23,394 nucleotides of DNA from Polysphondylium violaceum (GCA_000277445.1 AJWJ01000374.1:1-23394); one strand, 5' to 3'; counted from the first letter of the stretch, positions 8,033 through 16,786 are shown. A program made the numbers and translations. The notes: generated by a model not told the origin, from the sequence alone.

Positions 8033-9595
8033 ATCATCTGACATGATATTAATTGATTTTGTCACATCAGCTAGGTACAACTGTATCAGATTGCCTGGTG
8101 AACCGTTATTCTAAGATGGTAAAGAATTTAAACTTTTCCAAATCTAATTATTCTATCAAAACCAACATTGTAAAATATTAAATAGCTATCTTTTACTATA
8201 ATATAAACTTGATAGTATCCAATCCTATTCTTGTTCTCAATAACAATCTTTTTATATCTTATGAGTCAAAACTTCAAATCGTGTTACATTTGATACCTCC
8301 ATTATTGAACATTAAATGGATAAAAGATTTATGTGGTTACTTTTCATATCCAATTCAATTTCAAAACATATATACTTTTTTTAAAACATACACAAATATT
8401 CACCCCCGAAAAATTTAATAAATCTCCAAAAAACCCCACCAACATATTACTGTTCTTGTTCTATCTGAATGATAAATAATAAGTTTTTGGTATATCTTAA
8501 AACTGTTTTGCACTTATTACGTAAATGATAAGGTATAAATATACAAAAAAAAAAAAAAAAAAAAAAAAGAAGATAAATAAAATTAAAAAATGAAATTTTT
8601 ATTATTAACAGCTCTTTTAAAATAGGGTAAAAAAGAAAAAAATAAATAACCCAGCTTTAAATAATATATTTATTGTATTTTCAACATAAAAAAGATAAAA
8701 ATGGAAATTAAAAATGAAAAAATAACAAACAAGACTACAACAAGAAAATCAAGTTTTTTAAAAATATTGTTAAATCCAGATTTCATTAAATATTATGAAA
8801 CACATGCTTAATTGTACAAATTTCTCTTTGGGTAATAGATATGAATTAGAATGAAACAACGAAAAAGAATATTAAAAGAAAAAAAATTCAAAGATTCGTT
8901 TTAACTTTTTTTAAAAATTAATTGATACACTAAAATGTTTAATAATAAATACTTTTTACAATTTTTCAAGGACCAACAATATTTCTATTATTTTTTCTCA
9001 AACGATTTTTTCTGCAATTTATAAAAAAAAATAATTGAATTCGGAAATGGATTTATTTAGGATAGTTGATCTACCCTAAATAATGTCATGATTCTTTCAA
9101 TAGTATCCCCCAAATGCACACTTTAACCATTCTTTAATCTTTAAAATTGGTACTACACCCAAAACCAAAAAAATTGTTTCAAATCATTTTACCACAGATA
9201 TAGATATTTTAAAAAAAAAAAATAAACCACACATTCTATCAATAAAAGTAAATCGGATGTGGTTAGTGGTGATTTTCATTATTGACCCGTCGATAGAGTT
9301 AAGATTTGTCCCTAGTAATTCTTATTATTTGGTATGTGAACAATATACATGATGTAAAAATGATCATGATAGTGTGTTTGTGAATTAGACAACAATTGGA
9401 ATAAAAAACATACCCAACACTACCCCAAAAATTACCCATTCAATTCCCCTATATCAATCCTCCCATTACTACATCATCACACAATCATTAGATATGATTT
9501 AATTTGATTTTAAAAATATTAATTTATATTTGATTTGTTCTTTTTTGTTGGGGGTGTCTGAGCAAACATTAAAATATCAAGTTGTGAAGAGTGAA

Positions 9596-9603
9596 TATAA
9601 ATA
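9596..9603 (+). promoter_or_regulatory. TATA box of the small two-exon gene
   Basis: TATAAATA is followed by a short T-run (TTTTTATTTC), the usual TATA plus oligo-dT arrangement of Dictyostelium core promoters. It lies about 100 bp before the ATG at 9704. A G-rich box (TTGGGGGTGT, 9549-9558) lies about 40 bp further upstream. Confidence 0.45.
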
Positions 9604-9703
9604 TCTGCTTTTTATTTCACTTTCACATCATTACCAAAAAACACTCCTCTCTCGATTAAGTTGTTGTAGTTGTAAACTATTAATAAAAATATCCAATAAA
9701 AAA

Positions 9704-9967
9704 ATGATTTTCAGTATGTTGTTATTTAATTTTATTTATTTTCAATTATTAATTTTTACTAACCATTTAAAATGATTTCCATTAGATTGTATAATTTCTA
9801 TGACCTCATCCAATGCTGTTTCCAAATCCAACAGTAAATATATAGCATCATCATCATCATGCCCATCATCCTCATCACTAAACTTTAATTGTGAAGCCAA
9901 TGGTACTTTTTATGATGTCGAAGCTTTAGTAATTAAATATAATGACAGAATTAAGAAATCAGTTTAA
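9704..9967 (+). CDS. Small two-exon protein, possibly hssA/2C/7E-like
   Basis: Exon 1 is only ten bases (9704-9713, ATG ATT TTC A). The intron 9714-9785 begins GTATGT and ends CATTAG (72 nt). Exon 2 runs 9786-9967 to TAA. The product has 63 residues and begins MIFNCIISMTSSNAVSKSN, followed by a Ser-rich stretch and an acidic/basic tail (DVEALVIKYNDRIKK). From memory, a minute first exon followed by an Ile/Ser-rich opening is typical of the large Dictyostelium hssA/2C/7E family of small developmental proteins. The Gly/Cys-rich C-terminus of that family is missing, so membership is uncertain. The support is the A-run before the ATG, good splice signals, a stop-free second exon and an upstream TATA box. 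Confidence 0.5.
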
Positions 9968-10280
9968 AGGATTATGTTGTAATTTTTAAAAAATATAAAA
10001 CTGTAATAATAATAATAATATTGTAATTTTAAAATCAATTCCAAGATATATAAATAATAAAAATCTTTTTTTTTAGTATATTTTAGTAATTTATTACATT
10101 CCTTTTATTTTTTTTATTTAGAAAAAAAAAAAAGAAAAGGTGGATTTAGGTTTGTGTATTGTTGATGTTGTGTTGTTGTTGGAATAGTGGTGTTTTGTTG
10201 TTGAATATTTACACAAGAATAATAAACAACACGAATATTAAAATATATATTATTAATGATTCAATGATTAAATTTGAATT
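9968..10280. other. Convergent 3' intergenic region
   Basis: This 313-bp spacer lies between the end of the small plus-strand gene and the end of the minus-strand proteasome gene. It contains (TAA)n, T- and A-runs and a GTT-rich patch at 10160-10200, with no coding signal. It presumably carries both poly(A) regions. Confidence 0.55.
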
Positions 10281-11117
10281 TTAAAGAGTGGAAACAATAA
10301 CTTCAAGTTCTTCTTTACTATAAATTTTATATTTACCATCTTTGGTGGTAATTTTAGCCAACTCTACATTGGATGTAGTGACGGCTTCCTCCATAACTTG
10401 TTTTAATGTGGTGAGTGCTAAAGCTTGGCATTCATCAAGAGTCATTGATTTAGAGTATTTTTCTTGTAAAGTTTGTTGAGCACCTTCTGAACCGGCACCA
10501 ATAGCTTTAGCGTGGAATTGAGTGTATGTTCCAGATGGATCAGAGTAGTATAATTGTGCACCCTTTTCATCAACACCGGCAATCAACAAAGCAACACCAA
10601 ATGGTCTACTCATCTTTTCTTCTCCCTTTCTATTCTCACCAAATCTTAAAGCTAAATCACAAATTGATTGTACAGTTGATTCTACTGTCATTGGTTCATC
10701 ATAATTAAATCTATGGTTCTAAAGTGGTTTTATGTATACATTATTAGAATTTGTTGTTTATGTATGTATTGAGATGTTAACGATGTGATGATCATCATCA
10801 TGAAATAATATATAAAAGATAAATACTTGAGTTTCAACTCTAGCGTGATCGATAATAGTTCTAGAATCTGCAGTGAGACCTGAAAGAGCACAAATTAAAT
10901 GTGAATCGATTTCTACGACTTTTTGAATAGATGATGGTTCGAGGAGTGGGGAAGTAAGACGTTTTTCAACGGCCAATACAACACCCTCTGCACATTGAAT
11001 ACCAATAGTTGTTGAACCTAATTTAATAGCCTCTAAAGCATATTCAACTTGAAACAATCTACCTTCTGGTGAAAAAGTATTTACATGACGATCATATTCG
11101 GATCTAGTTAAAAACAT
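10281..11117 (-). CDS. psmA5: Proteasome subunit alpha type-5, two exons
   Basis: Exon 1 is 11117-10827 and exon 2 is 10718-10281, with a 108-nt phase-0 intron (GTATTT...TTTTAG). The spliced product has 242 residues (human PSMA5 has 241) and is nearly collinear with it: [20 protein letters not shown] at the start, the alpha-ring signature [20 protein letters not shown], then RVETQ at the junction joined to [14 protein letters not shown], and [18 protein letters not shown]. It is a non-catalytic member of the outer alpha ring of the 20S proteasome, in cytosol and nucleus. The reading frame is open upstream of 11117 (to 11222), but that extension is low-complexity and the conserved MFLTRS fixes the start. 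It lies in the same orientation as the HMG gene upstream. Confidence 0.97.
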
Positions 11118-11835
11118 TTTTAATGTATATATATATGTGTATAGGTGTAATAATAAAAATAATGATTTGAGAAAATAATATAAAATGAAATGAAAAATTT
11201 GTTGATCATCACTTTTTTTCATAAAATAAAAAAAAATTAAAAAAAAATAATTTCATAAAAAAAAAAAACACACAAATAGAATGTGAAGGTCATCACAATT
11301 ATTGGACTTGCTAAAGAAAATGTTGGCATCTTGGCATCTTTGAATACAAAGGCCAGACAAATTGTATAAGATATATAAAATATATTAGTAATAATACACA
11401 TAATGATAACAACATTTATCTTTGTTTACTCTTTTGTTTGTTAATGAAAATAAATACCACATATAGATGGAAGAGCAATGGCATGATAATTGTGTTTAGC
11501 GCTCCATTATTCTCTAAAGCCTCACTAATATCTGGTGTTTATGGCTGTATGCATAAATAAATAATTAAATAAATGAAGAAAAAAAATAAAAAAAAAGATG
11601 ATAAATATGTTTACTAACTATATTATATCCAATAAAGATACAGATATTATATGTTTTATTTAAATAGAGTTTTTTTTGTTTAAAGAAAAAAAAAAAAAAG
11701 ATATCTAGAGGGGAGATTGATTGGAAGTTGGTACCATTTCAAAAGAAGTGATATGATAAATGATGATAATAATAATGATGATGGTTGATTGAATTGATTT
11801 AAAATAAAAAAAAATTGAGACTACTATTATATTGT
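11118..11835. other. Intergenic region upstream of psmA5, containing a coding-like patch
   Basis: This 718-bp stretch should hold the psmA5 promoter and the 3' end of the HMG gene. It is AT-rich apart from two islands of balanced composition: 11281-11365, which includes a direct repeat TTGGCATC at 11322-11338, and 11465-11555, which has an open minus-strand frame (see findings). Long A/T runs occur at 11222-11270 and 11580-11700. No firm gene. Confidence 0.5.
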
Positions 11836-12270
11836 TTATTCGGATGAGTCAGATTCAGAGTCAGAGGAATCAGTTTCATTGTCAGAGGCTGGGGCAGCTT
11901 TTTTGGTGTTTTGTTTCTTGGCTTCGTATTCTTTGCATTCTCTTTCCCATCTCTTTTTGTCTTCTTTGGACAATTCTTCAAATCTCTTCTTTTCGTCAGC
12001 AGACATAGAGTTCCATTTGGTGGCAATGAGGGAACCAATTTGACCAAATTTGGCTTCTGGGTTTTCAGATTTAACAGTTGGTCTATATTCTTTGGAGAAA
12101 TAAATAAAAGCGGTTAAATAACGACGTGGAGCATTTTCGTCCTTCTTTCTCTTGGTGGCTTTCTTCTTTGGTTCTTCCTTTTTGGTTTTTTTGGCAGTCT
12201 TTTTGACTTTTTTGGTTTCAACTTCACCTTCAGAGTCTGAGGATGAGACTGGTTCTTCCTTTTTGGCCAT
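11836..12270 (-). CDS. Single HMG-box chromatin protein
   Basis: Intronless, 144 residues. The N-terminal 45 residues are Lys-rich with a Ser/Asp/Glu patch (SSSDSEGE), likely a nuclear-localisation and phosphorylation region. Residues 46-115 form one HMG box (NAPRRYLTAFIYFSKEYRP, KFGQIGSLIATKWNSMSADE, then KRWERECKEYE) with the aromatic and Trp positions typical of the non-sequence-specific HMGB/NHP6 class, which bends DNA. Residues 129-144 are a short acidic Asp/Ser/Glu tail, as in HMGB proteins, which may also be casein-kinase-2 sites. Vertebrate HMGB has two boxes; one box as in NHP6 is usual in lower eukaryotes. G/C-rich boxes upstream (12380-12670) may control it. I do not know its specific dictyostelid name. 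Confidence 0.93.
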   Translation of the reverse strand: MAKKEEPVSSSDSEGEVETKKVKKTAKKTKKEEPKKKATKRKKDENAPRRYLTAFIYFSKEYRPTVKSENPEAKFGQIGSLIATKWNSMSADEKKRFEELSKEDKKRWERECKEYEAKKQNTKKAAPASDNETDSSDSESDSSE

Positions 12271-12705
12271 TTCTATTTATATATATATGTATGTGTGTTT
12301 GGTGTGTTTTGAATAAAAACAAGTGATTGTGTGTTGGAAAAACTAAACTTAACTGTTAGGCCGAGTGAATGTTTTTCGTGATTGGGCGCGGTAGGTAATG
12401 ATAATTACTGGGGATTTTTTAAAAAATGAAAATTTTTTTTAAAAAAAGAAACCGAGGCGGGATATAATAGAGGGTATGTGTGAATAAACAACTACGACTG
12501 TATTATGTATGAAAAAAGGTTACAAATGCGCGTATATACGATGAATATCTGTATGTATATATTTATATGTTTGGCTGTGTGACCTTGGTGATATGGAGAA
12601 AATTTGTGAGGCGAAATTTTTTTAGCAGCCTTTTTTTTCAAGCACAATTTTTTTTTTTTCAAAATCGCCTCAAAAAAAAAAAATAGAGAAAATAAAAAAA
12701 TAATA

Positions 12706-12796
12706 CTGCGCACACGTTACTTTTTTACGCAGGGCTTTTCAAAATTTTGCCGCGCCCTCTATGTAAAAACGACTAGTTTTTTTTTACACAGCGCAG
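12706..12796. repeat. Nested inverted repeat (four concentric pairs)
   Basis: Pairs from outside in are CTGCGC (12706-12711) with GCGCAG (12791-12796), TTTTTAC (12722-12728) with GTAAAAA (12763-12769), AGGGC (12731-12735) with GCCCT (12754-12758), and the central perfect palindrome CAAAATTTTG (12740-12749). The outer pair is separated from the next by 10 and 21 unpaired bases. The pairs are all in the right order for one long hairpin. Confidence 0.6.
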
Positions 12797-13053
12797 AAAT
12801 TAAAAAATAGAACCGTTATTTTTGAAATCTTCGTTGAAGTTTTTTTTTTGACGATGCTCAGTTGTGTGATGTGCTTTGAAGATTTTTAAAGAGATTCTTC
12901 AATGAACCAGTGTTTTTTGTTTGTTGTTGTTGGGAATAGATATTTATTGTGTGGTGTATTGTCAAACAAATTTATTGAATCGGTATTGATGGATTTTACC
13001 AAAGGAGTAAAAGTAATAGTATTGCTAAAAGTAATAGGATACATGTAATAGTT

Positions 13054-13389
13054 TTAATAGATAGTGGCAGCAGTAGTTGTGGTTGTTGTAATTGGAGTTG
13101 TTGTATCAAAAGCAGGTGTAACATTAGTTTTTTGAGATAAATATATACAATTATTTAATATTTGAATGATATTAAAATCATCTTCATTTATAATTGGCAA
13201 ATGTTGTAGAGATATTTTATCGAGAATTTTTATATAATACAATGCATTAGAGGGGCCAAATAGATAAGTTAGACATTCTAGTGTTAATTCTCTTCAAATT
13301 AATTTGTTTTTATAAATTAAAGTCAAATCATTAAATTGTAATTGAATTTCCTTACAATAGTTTGTAGATACAGTTTTGGTATTATACAT
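13054..13389 (-). pseudogene. Broken 112-codon ORF, faintly SWS1/ZSWIM7-like
   Basis: From ATG at 13389 the minus-strand frame reads 31 codons (MYNTKTVSTNYCKEIQLQF...), meets an in-frame TGA at 13294-13296, and continues for 79 sense codons to TAA. The same frame is open on both sides of the stop. I tried GT-AG introns spanning the TGA and found none that restores the frame. The segment LTLECLTYLFGPSNALYYI, then KILDKISL and FNIIQIL, recalls the N-terminal half of ZSWIM7/SWS1 (L..L.FLFG....AL...D), a partner of RAD51 paralogues. The SWIM zinc-binding Cys and His residues are absent and a Thr run follows instead. It is either a decayed copy or a chance frame; the identity is tentative. Confidence 0.35.
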
Positions 13390-14030
13390 TTTAATCTTGG
13401 TAGATTTCTATCGGTTGGATAGATTGTAGTTTTTATTTATTCATTTAAATAGCCTTTTTGTTCAAACATAAACATTATAGAGGGTATAAAAAAAAAAGAT
13501 AATAAATTATCAAAGTTTCCATGCCACCCTCTATCAAGCATAGGGGTAAAAATAAAAAATTTCACTCGTTGTTGTAAAAATTCAATGGGTTAATTTGTTC
13601 TATTTCAAATTGATATGGATAGAATCTATTACGTTTTTGAATATTTAAATGACATAATATTTATAGTAATAGGCAATAAACTATAAAATTAAAATTATTT
13701 ACTTGGACTCAGGATTTTGATTTAATCCTTGTGGTATTTCGGGAGAAAGAGGGGGTATGGCTCATTACAATTAAATAAAATAAAAAGAAAGAAATCCATT
13801 GATGAAATATTAATTTTCAATCAACAAATGTCCCATCCTTAAGGATTTTTGATTATGAGTATTTGAAATTGGATTTGAGAAATTTGAGAAAAATTTCCAA
13901 TCAGAAACAAAAATGTGAAAACTAAGGCCCACATTACACTAAAAGATCAAGTTTATTTTTTTTACAATATGTATTACCGGAAAAAAAAAAAAAAAGAAAA
14001 GAAACAAATAAATACACCAATGAGGAAAAA

Positions 14031-14070
14031 TATACTATACGATACTATACGATACTATATATACTATATA
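14031..14070. repeat. Tandem repeat of about 10 bp (GATACTATAC)n
   Basis: About four units of GATACTATAC, the outer ones degenerate (TATACTATAC, ATACTATATA), lie immediately beyond the stop codon of the F-box gene, in what should be its 3' untranslated region. Confidence 0.7.
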
Positions 14071-14077
14071 TTAAAAT

Positions 14078-15889
14078 TTAAAATTCTTCTTTATCTTCTA
14101 AAGAATCACTACATGAAGAAGATAGAGATGGTGATGTAGATGTTTTGGTGAATGAGTGGAGAATTGATAAGAGGGATTTTGATATATTTGGACAAAAACT
14201 AAAGCTGACAATCATCTTGCCGAGACGCTCTGTGCCGAGATTGAGGATGGCGCCCACACTAGTGTCGGTGAGATTACAGCAGCTGCTGGCATAGAGGATC
14301 TCCAAGAGATTGAGATTCTCAATGATGGAGAGGATGCATTCGTCGTCGACGGTCGTCTTGCAGAGAAAGAGAATCGAGAGTTTTTTACAGTTTTGCACAA
14401 CACGTTTGACCGCCAACGACGTGACTTTGGTGCTGCGGCTGATGTTGAGTTGAAAGAGTTGGTGACAACGCATCGAGATAGAGTCGAGCACAGTGTCGTC
14501 GATATTGACGCATCCGCTGAGATCGATCGAGCCCAGTAGATTGCAATTCAGGAATATCTTGGACAAGGTATCAGAGGTCAAATTCTTGAGATTACTGACG
14601 CTAAAGATTGAGAGGTTGGGACTACTCATGCCGAGTGCGAGAATGGACTCGTCTTGTAGATGGGAGAGATGGTTGAGGCCAATAATCGAAAGACGCGAGG
14701 CGATTGGTGATTGCGAGAGATTGATGATGGATTGGTCCGTTATTTTACTGCAACGGGCCAATCCCAGTGCAGTGAGTTCTGGACAATATAGACATACACT
14801 GGCGATGGTGAGATCTCCCACACTGTTCATCTCCCCAATACTAAGTGTATTGAGTTTTGGAAGATACTGTTGTTTAAACAGATCTGCCAAACTGGCGTCT
14901 GTAATGGTTGGTGATTTACATCTTCTGGTGATGAGTTTTCTAAGGGTTTGTGAAAAATGTTTGACCAACATTGACAATGAGTCCATGCGAAGATCGGTAC
15001 ATCCACTGAGATCCAATACCTCTATTCTTTCATATCTATTACATAAACCTACAAAAAAACTAAACATCTTTCTCTCAATTCTATATTCAATCTCTTTTTC
15101 TAATTTCATTTGAACAGACATTTGTTTTGATTGTTGTTTTTGTTTTTTACTATTATTATTGTTATTACTGTCATTACTACTATTACTATTATTATTTAAA
15201 TTACTATTGTTACTTATTAAATCGGTGTTTTCTATAGAATTATTTGTTTGATCGGAAATTAAATTATTGTTTTCTAAACTGCTGTTGTTTAATGATACAT
15301 CTTGTTGTTGTTTTATATACAATTGTTGTTGTTTATCGGATTCGCTATTACTGCTATATAATATACTACTATTACTATTACTATTAATACTATTACTACT
15401 ATTACTACTATTACCGCTGCTACTACTACTATTATAATTTTTCAAAAATATAGATAGTTGTTGAGATGAACCATCTTTTTTACTTGTTATTAGAGGTGGT
15501 ATTAAAAAGCCATTGTTTGAAATCAAGTTGTTGCATATGGCCTCTAGATACTTTATCTTTTGTGATTTTATATTTGATATCGAAGTCTTTATTCTGCTGG
15601 TTAAATGTGTAAAGTGGTTATGTGATTTTGATAAATCAATGGTATGCCAAACCATGTACACTGCTTTATTCCACTGCTTAGACACCAAACATGTGTTGTA
15701 CAATGTCTTTTGATTCAACAATTTAAATATCTTTTCCAACAACTCTAGTGGCAACAACAAGATATTCATGCACACACCATTATGATTAAACAATGTTGCC
15801 AATGGCGATGTTGTCGATGTCGATAATCTCTTTCCAAGACTATCACCACCACTCTTGTTATCAAATACTAGAGTCGATATTGTTTTCAT
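14078..15889 (-). CDS. F-box and leucine-rich-repeat protein (FBXL type)
   Basis: Intronless, 603 residues. Residues 43-85 are an F-box (ILLLPLELLEKIFKLLNQ, then CLVSKQWNKAVYMVW), which should bind Skp1 in an SCF ubiquitin ligase. Residues 152-256 are a Ser/Asn/Gln low-complexity insert typical of dictyostelid proteins. From about 288 to 580 there are around ten cysteine-containing leucine-rich repeats (IEVLDLSGCTDL, LTALGLARCSKITDQSI, LGSIDLSGCVNIDDTVL, LEILYASSCCNLTDTSV), the AMN1/FBXL class that recognises substrates. The tail is Ser-rich and ends acidic. The LRR portion encoded by about 14210-14830 is clearly richer in G and C than the rest of the gene. The target protein is unknown. It diverges from the secreted-protein gene. 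Confidence 0.92.
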   Translation of the reverse strand: MKTISTLVFDNKSGGDSLGKRLSTSTTSPLATLFNHNGVCMNILLLPLELLEKIFKLLNQKTLYNTCLVSKQWNKAVYMVWHTIDLSKSHNHFTHLTSRIKTSISNIKSQKIKYLEAICNNLISNNGFLIPPLITSKKDGSSQQLSIFLKNYNSSSSSGNSSNSSNSINSNSNSSILYSSNSESDKQQQLYIKQQQDVSLNNSSLENNNLISDQTNNSIENTDLISNNSNLNNNSNSSNDSNNNNNSKKQKQQSKQMSVQMKLEKEIEYRIERKMFSFFVGLCNRYERIEVLDLSGCTDLRMDSLSMLVKHFSQTLRKLITRRCKSPTITDASLADLFKQQYLPKLNTLSIGEMNSVGDLTIASVCLYCPELTALGLARCSKITDQSIINLSQSPIASRLSIIGLNHLSHLQDESILALGMSSPNLSIFSVSNLKNLTSDTLSKIFLNCNLLGSIDLSGCVNIDDTVLDSISMRCHQLFQLNISRSTKVTSLAVKRVVQNCKKLSILFLCKTTVDDECILSIIENLNLLEILYASSCCNLTDTSVGAILNLGTERLGKMIVSFSFCPNISKSLLSILHSFTKTSTSPSLSSSCSDSLEDKEEF

Positions 15890-16394
15890 TGTGTGATGTC
15901 TATCTATTATATTCTCTTACACTACACAATAGATGTGATTACCGGTATACAAATAATGGTGAAGCTATATTTATTTGCACTACACACAAACATTGGTTGC
16001 AAATAATGAAAAAATCGAAAAACTTTCCCAAAAACAAAAAAAATAATAAAAAAAAAAATTAAAAAAATTTGATTTTGGGCGTTGATGTCCATCCACTCAC
16101 ATGTCGATATGATTGTGTTGTGTATGTTTGTGTGTGTATGTGTTTGTGTGTTTATGTGTATGTTTTGTTTCTTTGTTCATGATGCCATTCATTAGCCATG
16201 TTTATAATAATCATGATTAACCAAATCAGATATTTAATAAAAATCTTGTTTTTTTTTTTTTTTCTTGTTGTTTTCTGCCTCTGTTTTTCGACATCTTTTC
16301 AAAATTTAAACTATATTCAATAGAATTTAATATCTTTGTTTAGTTGAAAGAAGAAAAATATCAACAAATTTTTACATTTGGTCCGTTGTGTTGA

Positions 16395-16433
16395 GTGATG
16401 TCATTGGGTGATGTCATTGGGTGATGTCATCAC
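16395..16433. repeat. 13-bp tandem repeat GTGATGTCATTGG, nearly three copies
   Basis: Units start at 16395, 16408 and 16421; the first two are identical and the third ends GTGATGTCATCAC, itself an odd-length palindrome. Each unit contains TGATGTCA, one base from the bZIP/CRE core TGACGTCA. It lies about 420 bp upstream of the secreted-protein gene. Confidence 0.75.
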
Positions 16434-16690
16434 ATAAACAACCTAGTCAGAATTGGCTTAACATACCCCAAAAAATGTGCCTTTTATTAAAAATGGTTTT
16501 TTTTTTGGTGGCGATGGGATCAAGGCTTTTACAAAAAAAAGTGAAAAACTAAAGACGATCTTCATATTGGAGGGGTAAAAAACTTTTTAAAATCCCCAAT
16601 GAATTTTGGGGAGCTCGAAAAAATGGGGGATATTTTTAAATTTTTACGGAATCAATGAAAACTAAAGATTTTTTGACCCGTTACATTGAG

Positions 16691-16721
16691 TGGTGGCCAC
16701 CAAATGCTGGTTCGGATCCGA
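16691..16721. promoter_or_regulatory. Two adjacent perfect palindromes
   Basis: TGGTGGCCACCA (16691-16702) and TCGGATCCGA (16712-16721) are both self-complementary and G/C-rich in an AT-rich promoter, 125-155 bp before the ATG at 16847. They look like dimer-type binding sites; the binding factor is not known. Confidence 0.45.
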
Positions 16722-16786
16722 GGTAAAAAAAACATTTAATTTGTTTTTTTTTATTTATGAGGTATTTGTTGGGGTTTTTTTTTCTC

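Larger units (their letters stand above)
7725..9703. other. 2 kb gene-poor AT-rich region
   Basis: It holds the 3' end of the 585-residue gene, a possible DUSE-type ncRNA promoter element at 8025-8032, a 69-codon ORF of doubtful status starting near 8209, a long A-run at 8545-8568 and, from about 9540, the promoter of a small two-exon gene. Between 8570 and 9240 the composition is extremely AT-rich and I see nothing else. Confidence 0.6.
12271..14077. other. 1.8 kb intergenic region upstream of the HMG gene
   Basis: From left to right it contains the HMG promoter with several G/C boxes (12357-12680), a four-level nested inverted repeat (12706-12796), a broken ORF on the minus strand (13054-13389), AT-rich filler, an A-run at 13981-13995 and a 10-bp tandem repeat at 14031-14070 next to the F-box gene's 3' end. 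The short ORFs at 12492 and 13915 are low-complexity and were not accepted. Confidence 0.55.

Noticed and set aside
9530-9775. 81-codon plus-strand ORF before the small two-exon gene
   Set aside because: It crosses the TATA box and the intron of the better-supported spliced gene.
11118-11222. N-terminal extension of psmA5 from the upstream ATG
   Set aside because: The extension is low-complexity and hydrophobic, and the conserved alpha-5 start [10 protein letters not shown] lies at 11117.
12492-12713. 73-codon minus-strand ORF upstream of the HMG gene
   Set aside because: It is built from A/T runs (Phe and Lys stretches) and has no supporting start context or motif.
13294-13296. In-frame TGA as a selenocysteine codon
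   Set aside because: Nothing in the reading resembles a selenoprotein motif (no CxxU or similar) and I see no SECIS-like structure after the ORF.
14493-15113. 206-codon plus-strand ORF opposite the F-box/LRR gene
   Set aside because: The minus strand encodes clear LRR units with the right periodicity. The plus-strand product matches no pattern and arises from the GC-richer block.
16705-16725. GGTTCGGATCC resembles a tRNA T-arm
   Set aside because: The five-base stems on either side do not pair, and no acceptor stem or anticodon arm is found upstream. It is better explained by the palindrome TCGGATCCGA.
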